This document shows, one piece after another, positions 17,387-25,303 of a stretch of 36,444 nt of DNA. Position 1 is the stretch's first letter, and every line of letters begins with the position of its first letter. The stretch comes from Chloroflexota bacterium. Its GTDB lineage: Bacteria; Chloroflexota; Anaerolineae; Aggregatilineales; Phototrophicaceae. Both the position numbers and the translations under genes were made by a program. The notes below the pieces were generated by a model. It searched no databases, was not told the DNA's origin, and saw only the letters and a program-made list of their open reading frames with translations. The stretch is taken from assembly GCA_026706445.1 (NCBI GenBank), contig JAPOYT010000270.1, positions 7,369 to 43,812 on the forward strand, read 5' to 3'.

Positions 17387-17414
17387 TTTAGGGTGGGGGT
17401 GAATGGCTCTTGCG

Positions 17415-19412
17415 CTAACGCTGGATGAAATAGGTCTCCGGCAGCGTACAGCCGGGCGTCATGCAGAGCACGTTGGAAAGCTGCCGCGCAGGAACATTGC
17501 CCATGGCATTCTTGACGACGCGCGTACCCAGCACAGCCGGCGAGCTGCCGACGATGCCCGCTTGCCAGACGTTCTCGGCAAAGAGCACCCAGAGGCGCTT
17601 GCCCGCTTCAATCCGCTCATCCGGCGGCAAGGCGGGACCACTCACCCAGATCTCCATCGCCTCTTTAATCTCGGCGGGCGGCTCGTCGCCAATGGCGCCG
17701 CCGCTGCGCATCCAGTCGGTGTAATTCGGGCGCGCCCAGAGCCAGGTATTGTTGAAGTGCAGGAAGACATCCTCGGTGCCGCCGTTGTCCCACAAGCTCA
17801 GCTGAATCTCGCCGTTGTCGATGCGCGACTGCCACAGGCTGCGCTCCAGCTGCTCAGGGATGACATGCAAGCCGATGCCACCGAGCTGGTTGGCAACCAT
17901 CTCGGCGATCTTGGGATAGGGCACAAAGCTGGCGCCGGGCGTAGTTAGCGTCAGGGTGAGCCGTTCGCCGTTATCCGCGCGCAGGCGGTAGCCGTCGCCG
18001 TCTTTCGCCGACAAGCCAATGTCGTCGAGCAGTTGATTGGCGGCGTCGGCATCAAAGGCGGTATAAAGCGTCTCATACTCTTCGCCCGGGTAATAGGGAT
18101 TGGCGGCTGTCGGCACGACGGAACGCGCGACGCCCAAACCCAGAAGGAAGGTCTCATTGACCTGCCCGCCATCAACGCCCATCGAGACGGCGCGGCGGAA
18201 ATCGACATTCTGCAGCCAGCCGGCGATCTCGGCGTCGGCGCTATAAGTCTGGCCGAAGAAGAGCAAAACGTTGGCGCCATAGTCGGAAGGATCAAGGCGG
18301 ATTGAGTAATCGCCGCGCTCGGCGTTTTCGATATATAGCGGCAATTTCTGCAGGTCAATATGACGGCTCTGCAAATCGTACTCGCCGGCGATCGCGCGCA
18401 GATTGAGCACCTCGAGGTCTTCCGCTAAGGTGAGCACGATCGAGTCGATATAGGGCAACTGGTTGCCTTCGGCATCCACATTGAAGTAGTAGGGGTTGCG
18501 CTCCAGCACATAAACCGGGTTGTCGGCCGGCGCCAGTTTGACGCGCCAAGGCGCCAGCGTGGGCAGGTCCGGATTGCGCGCCCAATCGTTCTTGGATTTG
18601 ACCAGATCAACCCAATTGGAATAGCCGCCCTCTTCCAATATCGCGTTCAATTCCGCTTCATCAGCGAAATCGGGATGGAACTGCTTGATGTAGTGCGCGG
18701 GCGCGTAACCGCCATGGCCGTTCCAACCGCGGCGCGCATGGCTGGCGATATTGCTTGATGGCGTCGCCATCACCTTGAGGAAGAGCGGATAAGGCGCGCT
18801 GAAGCTGTACTGCACGGTGAGATCGTCGATCTTGGTCAGCGTGGCGAATTCGCCATTAACCGACAGAAAGGTCGAAGGCGCTGGCAGAAATTCTTCGTTC
18901 AGGAAGAGTTCTTCAAACCAGAACACGATGTCGTCGGCGGTGAATGGCGCGCCATCCGACCATTTGTGGCCCTCGCGCAAGCCGAAGGTGAATTGCGTGA
19001 AATCGTCGTTCGCTTCCCAGCTTTCGAAGACCCAGGGCTTGATCTCGTTCAAGGTGTAATCCATGAACAAGAGATTGTCGTTGCCAGCGATGCGGCGCGC
19101 GTTCCAGACGTCGCCCGGTCCGGTATAGCCGCGGCGCCACTGACCGCCATATTGGCCGATCTCATGCGCCGGCTGAATGACCCCGGGATTGGCGGGCAAA
19201 CGTTCCTCGACCGGCGGCAAGTCACCAGCTTCCACCATTGCGCTCAGCATCGGCGACTCGCTGTACATGGATGGCATCATCCCCTCGTCGGTGATGATCG
19301 TCGGACCTTCAAATTCGCCAACCAGGAATGAGCCCGACTCATCCGACTGGGCGGCGGCTAAGCATACTCCCAGCGCAGCGATCAGTACGATGAGAAGTAA
19401 CTTCTTTGACAT
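17415..19412 (-). CDS. ABC transporter solute-binding protein, family 5 (large, oligosaccharide/peptide type)
   Basis: 665 aa from an ATG with AAGGAGGA upstream. The Sec signal peptide is MSKKLLLIVLIAALGVCLAAAQ; the cysteine context does not make a lipobox. SBP_bac_5 features: WEANDDFTQFTFGLREGHKWSDGAPFTADDIVFW near 130-170, a YFNVDAEGNQLPYIDSI segment, and NVDFRRAVSMGVDG near 395-410. It is longer than DppA (about 535 aa), with extra N-terminal sequence (EIGQYGGQWRRGY), as in receptors from Thermotogae and Chloroflexota that carry oligosaccharides. First gene of the importer operon. Substrate is inferred only from the oxidoreductase coupled downstream. Confidence 0.93.
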   Translation of the reverse strand: MSKKLLLIVLIAALGVCLAAAQSDESGSFLVGEFEGPTIITDEGMMPSMYSESPMLSAMVEAGDLPPVEERLPANPGVIQPAHEIGQYGGQWRRGYTGPGDVWNARRIAGNDNLLFMDYTLNEIKPWVFESWEANDDFTQFTFGLREGHKWSDGAPFTADDIVFWFEELFLNEEFLPAPSTFLSVNGEFATLTKIDDLTVQYSFSAPYPLFLKVMATPSSNIASHARRGWNGHGGYAPAHYIKQFHPDFADEAELNAILEEGGYSNWVDLVKSKNDWARNPDLPTLAPWRVKLAPADNPVYVLERNPYYFNVDAEGNQLPYIDSIVLTLAEDLEVLNLRAIAGEYDLQSRHIDLQKLPLYIENAERGDYSIRLDPSDYGANVLLFFGQTYSADAEIAGWLQNVDFRRAVSMGVDGGQVNETFLLGLGVARSVVPTAANPYYPGEEYETLYTAFDADAANQLLDDIGLSAKDGDGYRLRADNGERLTLTLTTPGASFVPYPKIAEMVANQLGGIGLHVIPEQLERSLWQSRIDNGEIQLSLWDNGGTEDVFLHFNNTWLWARPNYTDWMRSGGAIGDEPPAEIKEAMEIWVSGPALPPDERIEAGKRLWVLFAENVWQAGIVGSSPAVLGTRVVKNAMGNVPARQLSNVLCMTPGCTLPETYFIQR

Positions 19413-19578
19413 TTCGTCCTCCTTACAGAATCAATTCAAGTTGAAACTCTTGCCACTCACTAGCTTACTGCTTTTCAATTGGATTCGATATGCCGCCTTT
19501 CGTCGCATTTGCCTGGCTCGCATAGGGTAGTAAATGCAAGCAAGTCATGCAAATTATGCTTGTTAATCTATGTCATTT

Positions 19579-19648
19579 GCGGGCGAGCCAAGGGTCGCGC
19601 AGGTCGCGTCGATACAGGTCGCCGACACTAACCTGCGCTCGCCCCTAC
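19579..19648. repeat. Dispersed GC-rich palindromic repeat, long divergent copy 3
   Basis: 70 bp between CGGGCGAGCC and GCTCGCCCCTAC. The internal core has the complement of a GGTTAGTGTC-like word plus extra GGTCGCG units, so relative to copies 1 and 4 the core appears inverted and expanded. It lies between two minus-strand genes, in the promoter-side region of the importer operon. Confidence 0.7.
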
Positions 19649-19710
19649 ACGCATTTGATGATTCTAGTGATTCTGTTTCGCGGGGCAATTTTTCAATTAC
19701 TTGCTTTCGA

Positions 19711-20697
19711 TTACCGTGTAGGTATGGCTTTGCCGTATATCTCGTCGATGATTTGCATCGCGCGATAGCAGTCCCGCAGAGTAGCGATCGGGGACCGTCC
19801 GTCGCGAAGCCGCGCCAAAGTATCGGGACCGAACTGATCATATCGCGCGCCCTGATCAGGACAGGCGCCGGTCCGCACGGTATCGTCGTCCAGCGTCGCC
19901 ACTTCAAGTGTGTCGTTGCGATCTATCAGGTAGCAGTTGGCGGCCGACAGCCGGATTTCGAAATCGCCACCCGGCTTCATCGACGCGTAAGAATACCCGG
20001 CTTCTATCGTGCCGATAACGCCGCTTTCCGAACGCAAGAGCGCGGCGCAGACTTCTTCAATCGCTTTGCCATGCGCGCGATGGCTGACCGCGGCGCCAAG
20101 GACTTCGACCGCTTCGCCCTGGGTGAAGCGCAAGAAGCCATCGACTGTATGTATCCCGACGTTGCGCAGGCAGCCGCCGCCGGAAACCGCCGGATCAAGC
20201 ATCCAGCCCACCCCATCCAATTCGTAACGGTCAGGCGGACCGTTGATGACGCGAAAATGATAATGGGAGCGCGCTCCAACGCGGCCCGCGCTTTCCAATT
20301 CATCCAGTTGGCGCCATATCCCGCTGTAGCGATTGATGAGTGGCACGGCGACGAAGGCGTTTCGCGCTTCCGCAATATCAACCAGCGGCGCCAGATCGCG
20401 CGCCGATATGCCGATGGGTTTCTCCATCGCGAAGGGAAGGCCCGTTTCCAGCATGAAGCGGCAAATCTCAGGCATATCGACATGCCTGCCCATAGCGACC
20501 ACGAAATCGGGCTTGCTGCGCTCGATCATGTCCTGGTAGCGCTCAAATGGCTGGCCGCCGGACCCCCGAGCGAAAGCCGCCGCCACGCCCGGCTGATGAT
20601 CGGAGACGGCGACAATCTCCACATCGTCCGCCAGCCGAAAGGAGCGCAGGTGCATCGCGCTATGCCAATGCCCGACTTCAATCATGGCGATACGCAT
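19711..20697 (-). CDS. Gfo/Idh/MocA-family oxidoreductase
   Basis: 328 aa; AGGAGG lies 7 nt before the ATG at 20697. The dinucleotide-binding start is MRIAMIEVGHWHSAMHL, where the usual GxGxxG is weakened to EVGHWHS, so cofactor binding may be atypical. MEKPIGIS carries the EKP motif. NVGIHTVDGFLRF supplies the histidine at the catalytic position, and ISARDLAPLVDIAEARN is typical of the family. It stands between two repeat copies and is not obviously in an operon. Substrate unknown. Confidence 0.87.
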   Translation of the reverse strand: MRIAMIEVGHWHSAMHLRSFRLADDVEIVAVSDHQPGVAAAFARGSGGQPFERYQDMIERSKPDFVVAMGRHVDMPEICRFMLETGLPFAMEKPIGISARDLAPLVDIAEARNAFVAVPLINRYSGIWRQLDELESAGRVGARSHYHFRVINGPPDRYELDGVGWMLDPAVSGGGCLRNVGIHTVDGFLRFTQGEAVEVLGAAVSHRAHGKAIEEVCAALLRSESGVIGTIEAGYSYASMKPGGDFEIRLSAANCYLIDRNDTLEVATLDDDTVRTGACPDQGARYDQFGPDTLARLRDGRSPIATLRDCYRAMQIIDEIYGKAIPTR

Positions 20698-20736
20698 CGG
20701 GCCGCCTCCTCTTGTCGCGCAAGCTGTTGCGCATCG

Positions 20737-20784
20737 CGGGCGAGCGACGGTCAGTGTCTACGCGACCCACCGGCTCGCCCCTAC
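20737..20784. repeat. Dispersed GC-rich palindromic repeat, copy 4
   Basis: 48 bp, 3 mismatches to the copy at 4848-4895, in the 115-nt gap between the Rieske gene end and the Gfo/Idh gene start. Same orientation as copy 1. Confidence 0.8.
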
Positions 20785-20812
20785 ATCAATCGCGCATATT
20801 GTGGCGGGTCGC

Positions 20813-21220
20813 TCAGTATTCAAGGATAACCACCTCATCTTCCACAGTCACCGGGTAAGTCTCAACCCCTTCAATCATGCGCGCGAGCGCTGCTTTTTCG
20901 ACCTGGACTTCGTAGGTTTTCACCCGCGCCTTCGATTGGAATATGGTAGAGCCGTTCGATATATCGAATTCCCAGCCATGCCAGGGGCAGCGCAGAATCT
21001 CGCCCTCGCGCGTCCACTCGATCTCGCCCGGCTCATCGGAGACCGCCAAGCCGGTCAGTTCGCCCAAACAGAGAGGCGCGCTTTGGTGCGGGCAGACATT
21101 GCGCAGGGCATAATACTTTCCCTTCACGTTGAAGACGCCGATTTCGCGCCCGTTCACGCGGACAATGCGGCGGCTGCTTGGCGGCAATTCTGAAACCTTG
21201 CCCACGACATATTTTCCCAT
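20813..21220 (-). CDS. Rieske-type [2Fe-2S] protein
   Basis: 135 aa. The cluster ligands are complete: C43-x-H45 (CPHQSAP) and C78-x2-H81 (CPWHGWEFD), with the typical fold start VGKVSELPPSSRRIVRVNGREIGVF. Length matches a stand-alone Rieske ferredoxin or small oxygenase component rather than an oxygenase alpha subunit. Its ATG directly follows the stop of the amidohydrolase gene, so the two are co-translated. It is an electron carrier for an oxygenase not in this window, or a partner of the amidohydrolase (inference). Confidence 0.92.
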   Translation of the reverse strand: MGKYVVGKVSELPPSSRRIVRVNGREIGVFNVKGKYYALRNVCPHQSAPLCLGELTGLAVSDEPGEIEWTREGEILRCPWHGWEFDISNGSTIFQSKARVKTYEVQVEKAALARMIEGVETYPVTVEDEVVILEY

Positions 21221-22393
21221 TCAGTGGCTGGCTCCGATAATTTGTTGCGATTCATCGGTCGCATGGATCGAGTCTAAACTGTCGGCTCTGCGTGTCGCCG
21301 GCAGATTATACAATTCACGCGCGTTCTCGCAGAAAATCCGCCGCTTCAATTCTTCCGGCATGCGCGGGAAAGCGCGCTTCGGGTCGTCAAAGTCCCAATG
21401 CGGATAATCGGAAGCGAACATCAACACATGCTCGGCCTCCATCATCTCAAAGATCTGCAGCAGGTGCCGCGGATTTTCCGGTTCTTCGATCGGCTGCGTG
21501 GAAAAGCGAATGTGATCGCGCAAGTATTCGCTGGGACGGCGTTTCAGCCAGGGCGCTTCGGCGCGCGCGCCCCGCCAATCTTTGTCCATCCGCCACATGA
21601 TTGGCGCCAGCCAGGCGCTGCCGCCTTCTACGAAGACAAATTTGAAATCCGGATATTTCTCGAAGACGCCCTCAGCGATCAGGCTGACCAGGTGCGTCAT
21701 ATAAATGGTCGGATAAAGTGTGTGAAACTCGAGGAAATACGTGGGGTATCCCAGCGGCGTGGGCGGCGTCGGACCGATTGGGCTTTCGACATGCAGCGCG
21801 GCCGGCAGGTTATGGCGCGCCGCCGCCTCCCATATCGGATGATATTGGCGCTTGCCGTAAGCCGCTTGCGCGCTCGAACCCACGAGAATCTGCACTAGAT
21901 GCGGATGACCGGCCAGACGTTCGATCTCGCGTACCGCCCGTTCGGGATTTTGGGGCGCAATTACGATTGAGCTCTTGAATCGACCATGCCAATTGTATTT
22001 GCCCAGCCAGGTGTCGATTTGCCAATCGTTCCAGGCTTGGGCGACCTCGGCGGCGAAGACCGGGTCGGGAATGATGCTGATGCTGGAAGAAGGAATCAAA
22101 ATGACGTAATCGGCGCCGATGCCTTGCAGCACTTGTTTCTCCACCAGTTTGGGATCGGAGCCGGCCGGGCTGCCGTCCTCGGGTAAAGCATCCAGCCGCC
22201 GGCCGTCGCCCGGAGGCAAGAAAATCTGGCGGCGGGAGGGAATCGTCCGGCTGCGCCAGGGCTCGCGCATGTACTCGCGCAGCTCATCCGGATGCTTCAG
22301 GTACGGATGGACATCGCAGTCGATCAAATTGACGGTGACTTCACGCGGGGCGCCTTTCGTTGTCGCTTCTTCCATTTGCCGCGCGCGCCCCAT
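21221..22393 (-). CDS. Amidohydrolase family protein (amidohydrolase-2 type TIM barrel)
   Basis: About 390 aa from the ATG at 22393; ATG at 22375 is equally possible, since neither has a clear ribosome site. DCDVHPY near the N-terminus supplies the first metal histidine, LHVESPIG a mid-barrel histidine, THLVSLIAEG and VFVEGGSAWL the later strands, and FASDYPHWDFDDP the terminal metal aspartate region. The family includes decarboxylases (ACMS decarboxylase type) and hydrolases acting on C-C or C-N bonds of aromatic-type compounds. It abuts the Rieske gene with no gap. A catabolic step on an aromatic or heterocyclic compound is an inference from this pairing. Confidence 0.88.
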   Translation of the reverse strand: MGRARQMEEATTKGAPREVTVNLIDCDVHPYLKHPDELREYMREPWRSRTIPSRRQIFLPPGDGRRLDALPEDGSPAGSDPKLVEKQVLQGIGADYVILIPSSSISIIPDPVFAAEVAQAWNDWQIDTWLGKYNWHGRFKSSIVIAPQNPERAVREIERLAGHPHLVQILVGSSAQAAYGKRQYHPIWEAAARHNLPAALHVESPIGPTPPTPLGYPTYFLEFHTLYPTIYMTHLVSLIAEGVFEKYPDFKFVFVEGGSAWLAPIMWRMDKDWRGARAEAPWLKRRPSEYLRDHIRFSTQPIEEPENPRHLLQIFEMMEAEHVLMFASDYPHWDFDDPKRAFPRMPEELKRRIFCENARELYNLPATRRADSLDSIHATDESQQIIGASH

Positions 22394-22646
22394 AAATGTC
22401 AAATTTCAGATAGTGCCAAGTCGCCAACAATCGTAACGCATTTTGTCGCTGCGGTCGAAAGTTCGGCGACATGCGTTTCGGCAGCGTACATTCCATGTAT
22501 ATTGAAGGCGAATAGACTCGACGCATTGGGACCGGCCAAGCATTACACGATGAAGGAAAAACGATGTATCCTATAGCTTAAGCTTGTACGCCGCTTTAGC
22601 GTCACCAAATGGCGAGCGCCGAGATCAATTGCGGGGGCTTTAGGCG

Positions 22647-23471
22647 ATGAAGATTGTCGGTCACACGATGGGTTGTCCCGAATCAACCGTGTTGGAGGCG
22701 ATCGACCTTTTCGCCGGCCTCGGTTTGGACGGCATTGAGATTATCTGCGCCGATGATTATCGTTGCGGTGTAAACCTCGCTGCATCATCGTCCGAGCTAA
22801 ACCGCATCCGCCAGCGCGCTGTAGACGCCGGGCTTGTCGTCGCCGGTCTGGTACCGTATGCCAAAGACATGAATCATCCCGATGCGGGCGCGCGCGCTCA
22901 AGCGGTCGCCGAGCTCAAAGGCGTGGTCGATATCGCCGACGCGCTGGAATGCCGCGCCATCCGAGTATTCGGCGGGCGCGAAGTGGCGCCTGCTGAGCAA
23001 GGCAGGGCTTTGGGCTGGCTGGCTGAATCGCTGCGCGAAGCAGGCGAATACGCTCAGGCGGCCGGCGCGCGACTGAATATCGAGAACCACATGGATACGA
23101 TGGCGACCTCGGCGGAAATGACTATGGCGATCGCGCGCGCGGTAGATTTGCCCAACGTCGGCGTGCTCTATGACCAAGCCAATCTCGCGTTCATGAACAG
23201 CGAAGTGTTTGAGATGGCCATCGCCCTGCAAGGTCCGCGCATCCAACATGTGCATGTCAAGGACTTTTACTGGCGCGGCACCGAGCGCATCGCGGCTGTG
23301 CTCGGGGAGGGCATTATGCCCTGGGAGATGATCGTCGCTTCCCTGAACGACCTGGGCTATGACGGATTCTACTCGCTGGAATACGAGCGGCGCTGGTTCC
23401 CCGACCAGCTTCCGCCGCCCGCCGTCGGCATGCGACAGTCCCTGGATTTCCTGCGCGGGACTTCTCCCTAG
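22647..23471 (+). CDS. Sugar phosphate isomerase/epimerase-like TIM barrel (xylose-isomerase-like, AP_endonuc_2 family)
   Basis: 274 aa, the usual length. The barrel begins MKIVGHTMGCPESTVLEAI with GLDGIEIIC on the second strand. RLNIENHMDTMA (glutamate on a barrel strand), NVGVLYDQANLAF (aspartate), IQHVHVKDFYW (H-x-K-D) and FYSLEYERRW (E) match the metal-binding positions of 3-epimerase and hydroxypyruvate-isomerase-like proteins. Such proteins often accompany Gfo/Idh oxidoreductases in inositol and sugar pathways, as here. It diverges from the amidohydrolase gene across 253 nt and is convergent with the epimerase. Exact reaction unknown. Confidence 0.87.
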   Translation: MKIVGHTMGCPESTVLEAIDLFAGLGLDGIEIICADDYRCGVNLAASSSELNRIRQRAVDAGLVVAGLVPYAKDMNHPDAGARAQAVAELKGVVDIADALECRAIRVFGGREVAPAEQGRALGWLAESLREAGEYAQAAGARLNIENHMDTMATSAEMTMAIARAVDLPNVGVLYDQANLAFMNSEVFEMAIALQGPRIQHVHVKDFYWRGTERIAAVLGEGIMPWEMIVASLNDLGYDGFYSLEYERRWFPDQLPPPAVGMRQSLDFLRGTSP

Positions 23472-23493
23472 GCGCAGTGTTTGAAGGGTTCTA

Positions 23494-24516
23494 TTAGTTT
23501 GGAACCTGGTCAATTGGCTCGCCGCGCTGATAGGCGAGCGCCGTCTCCACCATTTTGTCAAAAGTGTATTGCGGCTTGTAACCCAGCATCGCGCGCGCCT
23601 TTTCGGTTGATGCGTCCGCGCCGCGCCAGAACGGCATCGTCACATCACGATAGGGTCGGCCGGTCGCATCAGCCAGCAAGCGCGCTGCCTCGGGATAACT
23701 TATTGGCGGCGCGCCGGTCATGTTGAAGGCTTCGCCGACCGCATTGTCGCTTTCCAGCGCCAGAATCGTGCCAGCGACTACATCGCGCACATCGGTGACA
23801 ACCAGCCGCCAGGGCAAACCATTGGCGTCGGTCACCGCGCAGACCGCATCCGGCGTTTCCAGCAGCTCGCGCATGATCGCCTTGGTTTCGTCGATATGTT
23901 CAGCGCCAAACCAGGGAATGCGATTATTGGACAGGGTCATTTCAATGAAGTAATTGAGCCAAGCCGGGTGAAGCATGCCGAGCACTTCGTTTGCCGCTTT
24001 GATCGAACAATATCGCAATGCCGTCACTGGCAATCCATATTCGCGCATGTATGCGAAGCAAATTTCCTCAGACAGCAGCTTGGTCAAGGCATAGATATCG
24101 ATCGGTTTCTGCGGGCTGTTCTCGTCGAATGTGACCGGCGCGGTGACGAAGGGATTGTAGGCTTGGTAGGTGCTGGCCAGCACAAAGCGCTGTAGCGGCG
24201 CGGGAGAGGCCAGCGCGCCCTCGAGCAAACTCATGGTGGCGCGCGTGTTGACATCGAGCATGCGCTCCGACGGCGAATCGCCTTGCGGTATCTGCGCCGC
24301 CAGATGAACGATGACGTCGACGCCATTTGCCGCCGCCCGCACGCGATCGGCGTCTGCGATATCGGCTTCGACTATTTCTACGCCGAGCTTCGCCGCTTTG
24401 GGCGCTTGCGGATCATCCGGCATGACCAACCCGCGGATGTCATAGCCCCGTTGCTTCATCACTTGGGCGAGGTTGGCGCCGACGCGCCCGCTGATGCCGG
24501 TAATCAGTGCTTTCAT
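23494..24516 (-). CDS. NAD-dependent epimerase/dehydratase (extended SDR)
   Basis: 340 aa. The Rossmann motif is TGISGRVG at 6-13, VDVIVHLAAQ near 66-75, S115 in the LASTYQAY strand, and the catalytic pair Y142 and K146 (YALTK). Length and order match extended SDRs such as nucleotide-sugar epimerases, 4,6-dehydratases or related uronate dehydrogenases. Given the neighbours, oxidation or epimerisation of a free sugar or nucleotide sugar is plausible. Single gene, convergent with the TIM-barrel gene, 22 nt between stops. Confidence 0.9.
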   Translation of the reverse strand: MKALITGISGRVGANLAQVMKQRGYDIRGLVMPDDPQAPKAAKLGVEIVEADIADADRVRAAANGVDVIVHLAAQIPQGDSPSERMLDVNTRATMSLLEGALASPAPLQRFVLASTYQAYNPFVTAPVTFDENSPQKPIDIYALTKLLSEEICFAYMREYGLPVTALRYCSIKAANEVLGMLHPAWLNYFIEMTLSNNRIPWFGAEHIDETKAIMRELLETPDAVCAVTDANGLPWRLVVTDVRDVVAGTILALESDNAVGEAFNMTGAPPISYPEAARLLADATGRPYRDVTMPFWRGADASTEKARAMLGYKPQYTFDKMVETALAYQRGEPIDQVPN

Positions 24517-24568
24517 GCCATGGCCCTATTCTGCGTATCGTCGCTGATTTTCAAGGAATACGCGTTGA

Positions 24569-24597
24569 TTGTAATCGGTCTTCCTGTCCTTTATAAT
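24569..24597 (+). promoter_or_regulatory. Sigma-70-type promoter of cassette 1
   Basis: TTGTAA (24569-24574), a 17-nt spacer, then a perfect TATAAT (24592-24597), 42 nt before the ATG at 24640. The position relative to the gene is nearly the same as for the promoter of cassette 3 (34189-34217). Confidence 0.6.
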
Positions 24598-24639
24598 ACT
24601 TTTGGACATGTGCGCTTCCTGTGGAGAAGCTAAAGACCG

Positions 24640-25053
24640 ATGCGACACGATTGGACATTGCTGTGCTCGGAAGTAGACGCTGCGCCCTCAGGCAGCATCG
24701 CTTTGAAGAATGTCATTACTGCAATAAGAGTCGGCGATCGCTTTCGCAATTCGCCCATTAACACAATACTTTCTATTGATGGGCCGCTTTGGATTGTTTC
24801 TCAATGGACAGCGGAATTCGACGTTGACCGGCGGCTTCACCCCGGCCTGCTGCAATTGGCGGCGCCGGGCGGGGAAGATGTATTGGATGAGCGGGAACTG
24901 GTGTTTGACTTTCGACATACAATTGTATATCGATATATTCACAGGATTCCGGATATGAGATTTATAGGTTTCGGTACCTACGAATTTCATGTGCTTGTTG
25001 CCGACTACGCTGAAAGGGGCGAGTGGGGACGAGCTAGCCTAAAATTGGTCTAA
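24640..25053 (+). CDS. Small paralogous protein of cassette 1 (DUF6941-like, unknown function)
   Basis: 137 aa, soluble, no signal peptide. Homologous to 27548-27967 and 34262-34684: shared landmarks are MRxxWxxLC at the start, G-x-I-x-L-x-NV near 18-26, a VSxWTAEFxxxRR segment near 54-65, LAAPGGE, VFDF, then FGTYEFHV near the end and GEWGRASL at the C-terminus. The order of strands and the turn-rich character suggest a beta-sandwich. It resembles the DUF6941 family in layout (N-terminal LC motif, late GxYEFxV strand); this match is from memory and uncertain. Own promoter upstream. The stop is followed 23 nt later by a tiny gene. Confidence 0.75.
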   Translation: MRHDWTLLCSEVDAAPSGSIALKNVITAIRVGDRFRNSPINTILSIDGPLWIVSQWTAEFDVDRRLHPGLLQLAAPGGEDVLDERELVFDFRHTIVYRYIHRIPDMRFIGFGTYEFHVLVADYAERGEWGRASLKLV

Positions 25054-25076
25054 GGGACATATAGGAATTGTACGAG

Positions 25077-25253
25077 ATGAATGAGCCAGATGTAACCTTC
25101 CTCTACGATGCCAAGAATCATGTTGGCGTACTTGAGCCGGCAAAGATGCCAGATCCCAATGACAAGGACGCGCCCAAGCTCAAGCGGCGAGCCCCCAGGC
25201 GGCCTAAACAGCAGCCGGAAGATCCGCCGAACAAGAATGAAGCCGACGAATAG
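25077..25253 (+). CDS. Small basic/proline-rich partner protein of cassette 1
   Basis: 58 aa from ATG 25077 (an in-frame TTG at 25068 is possible). The N-terminal strand-like TFLYDAKNHVGVL aligns with KIVHDTKIGVFY of 27333-27533. The tail APKLKRRAPRRPKQQPEDPPNKNE is disordered and basic, then acidic. It lies 23 nt after its large partner on the same strand. Its realness rests on the same arrangement at 27.3-28 kb with conserved PxLKRxAPRRP. Confidence 0.65.
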   Translation: MNEPDVTFLYDAKNHVGVLEPAKMPDPNDKDAPKLKRRAPRRPKQQPEDPPNKNEADE

Positions 25254-25303
25254 GCAGTGCTACTATCGTCGATTTGCGCTACTCTGGCTCTATGGCTGGG
25301 ACT

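Noticed and set aside
4848-20784. Possible CRISPR array from the repeated 48-bp units
   Set aside because: The units are kilobases apart, palindromic throughout and without regular spacers or cas genes.
19570-20829. 419-codon plus-strand open frame
   Set aside because: Runs through two repeat copies and antisense to the Gfo/Idh gene; low-complexity arginine-rich composition.
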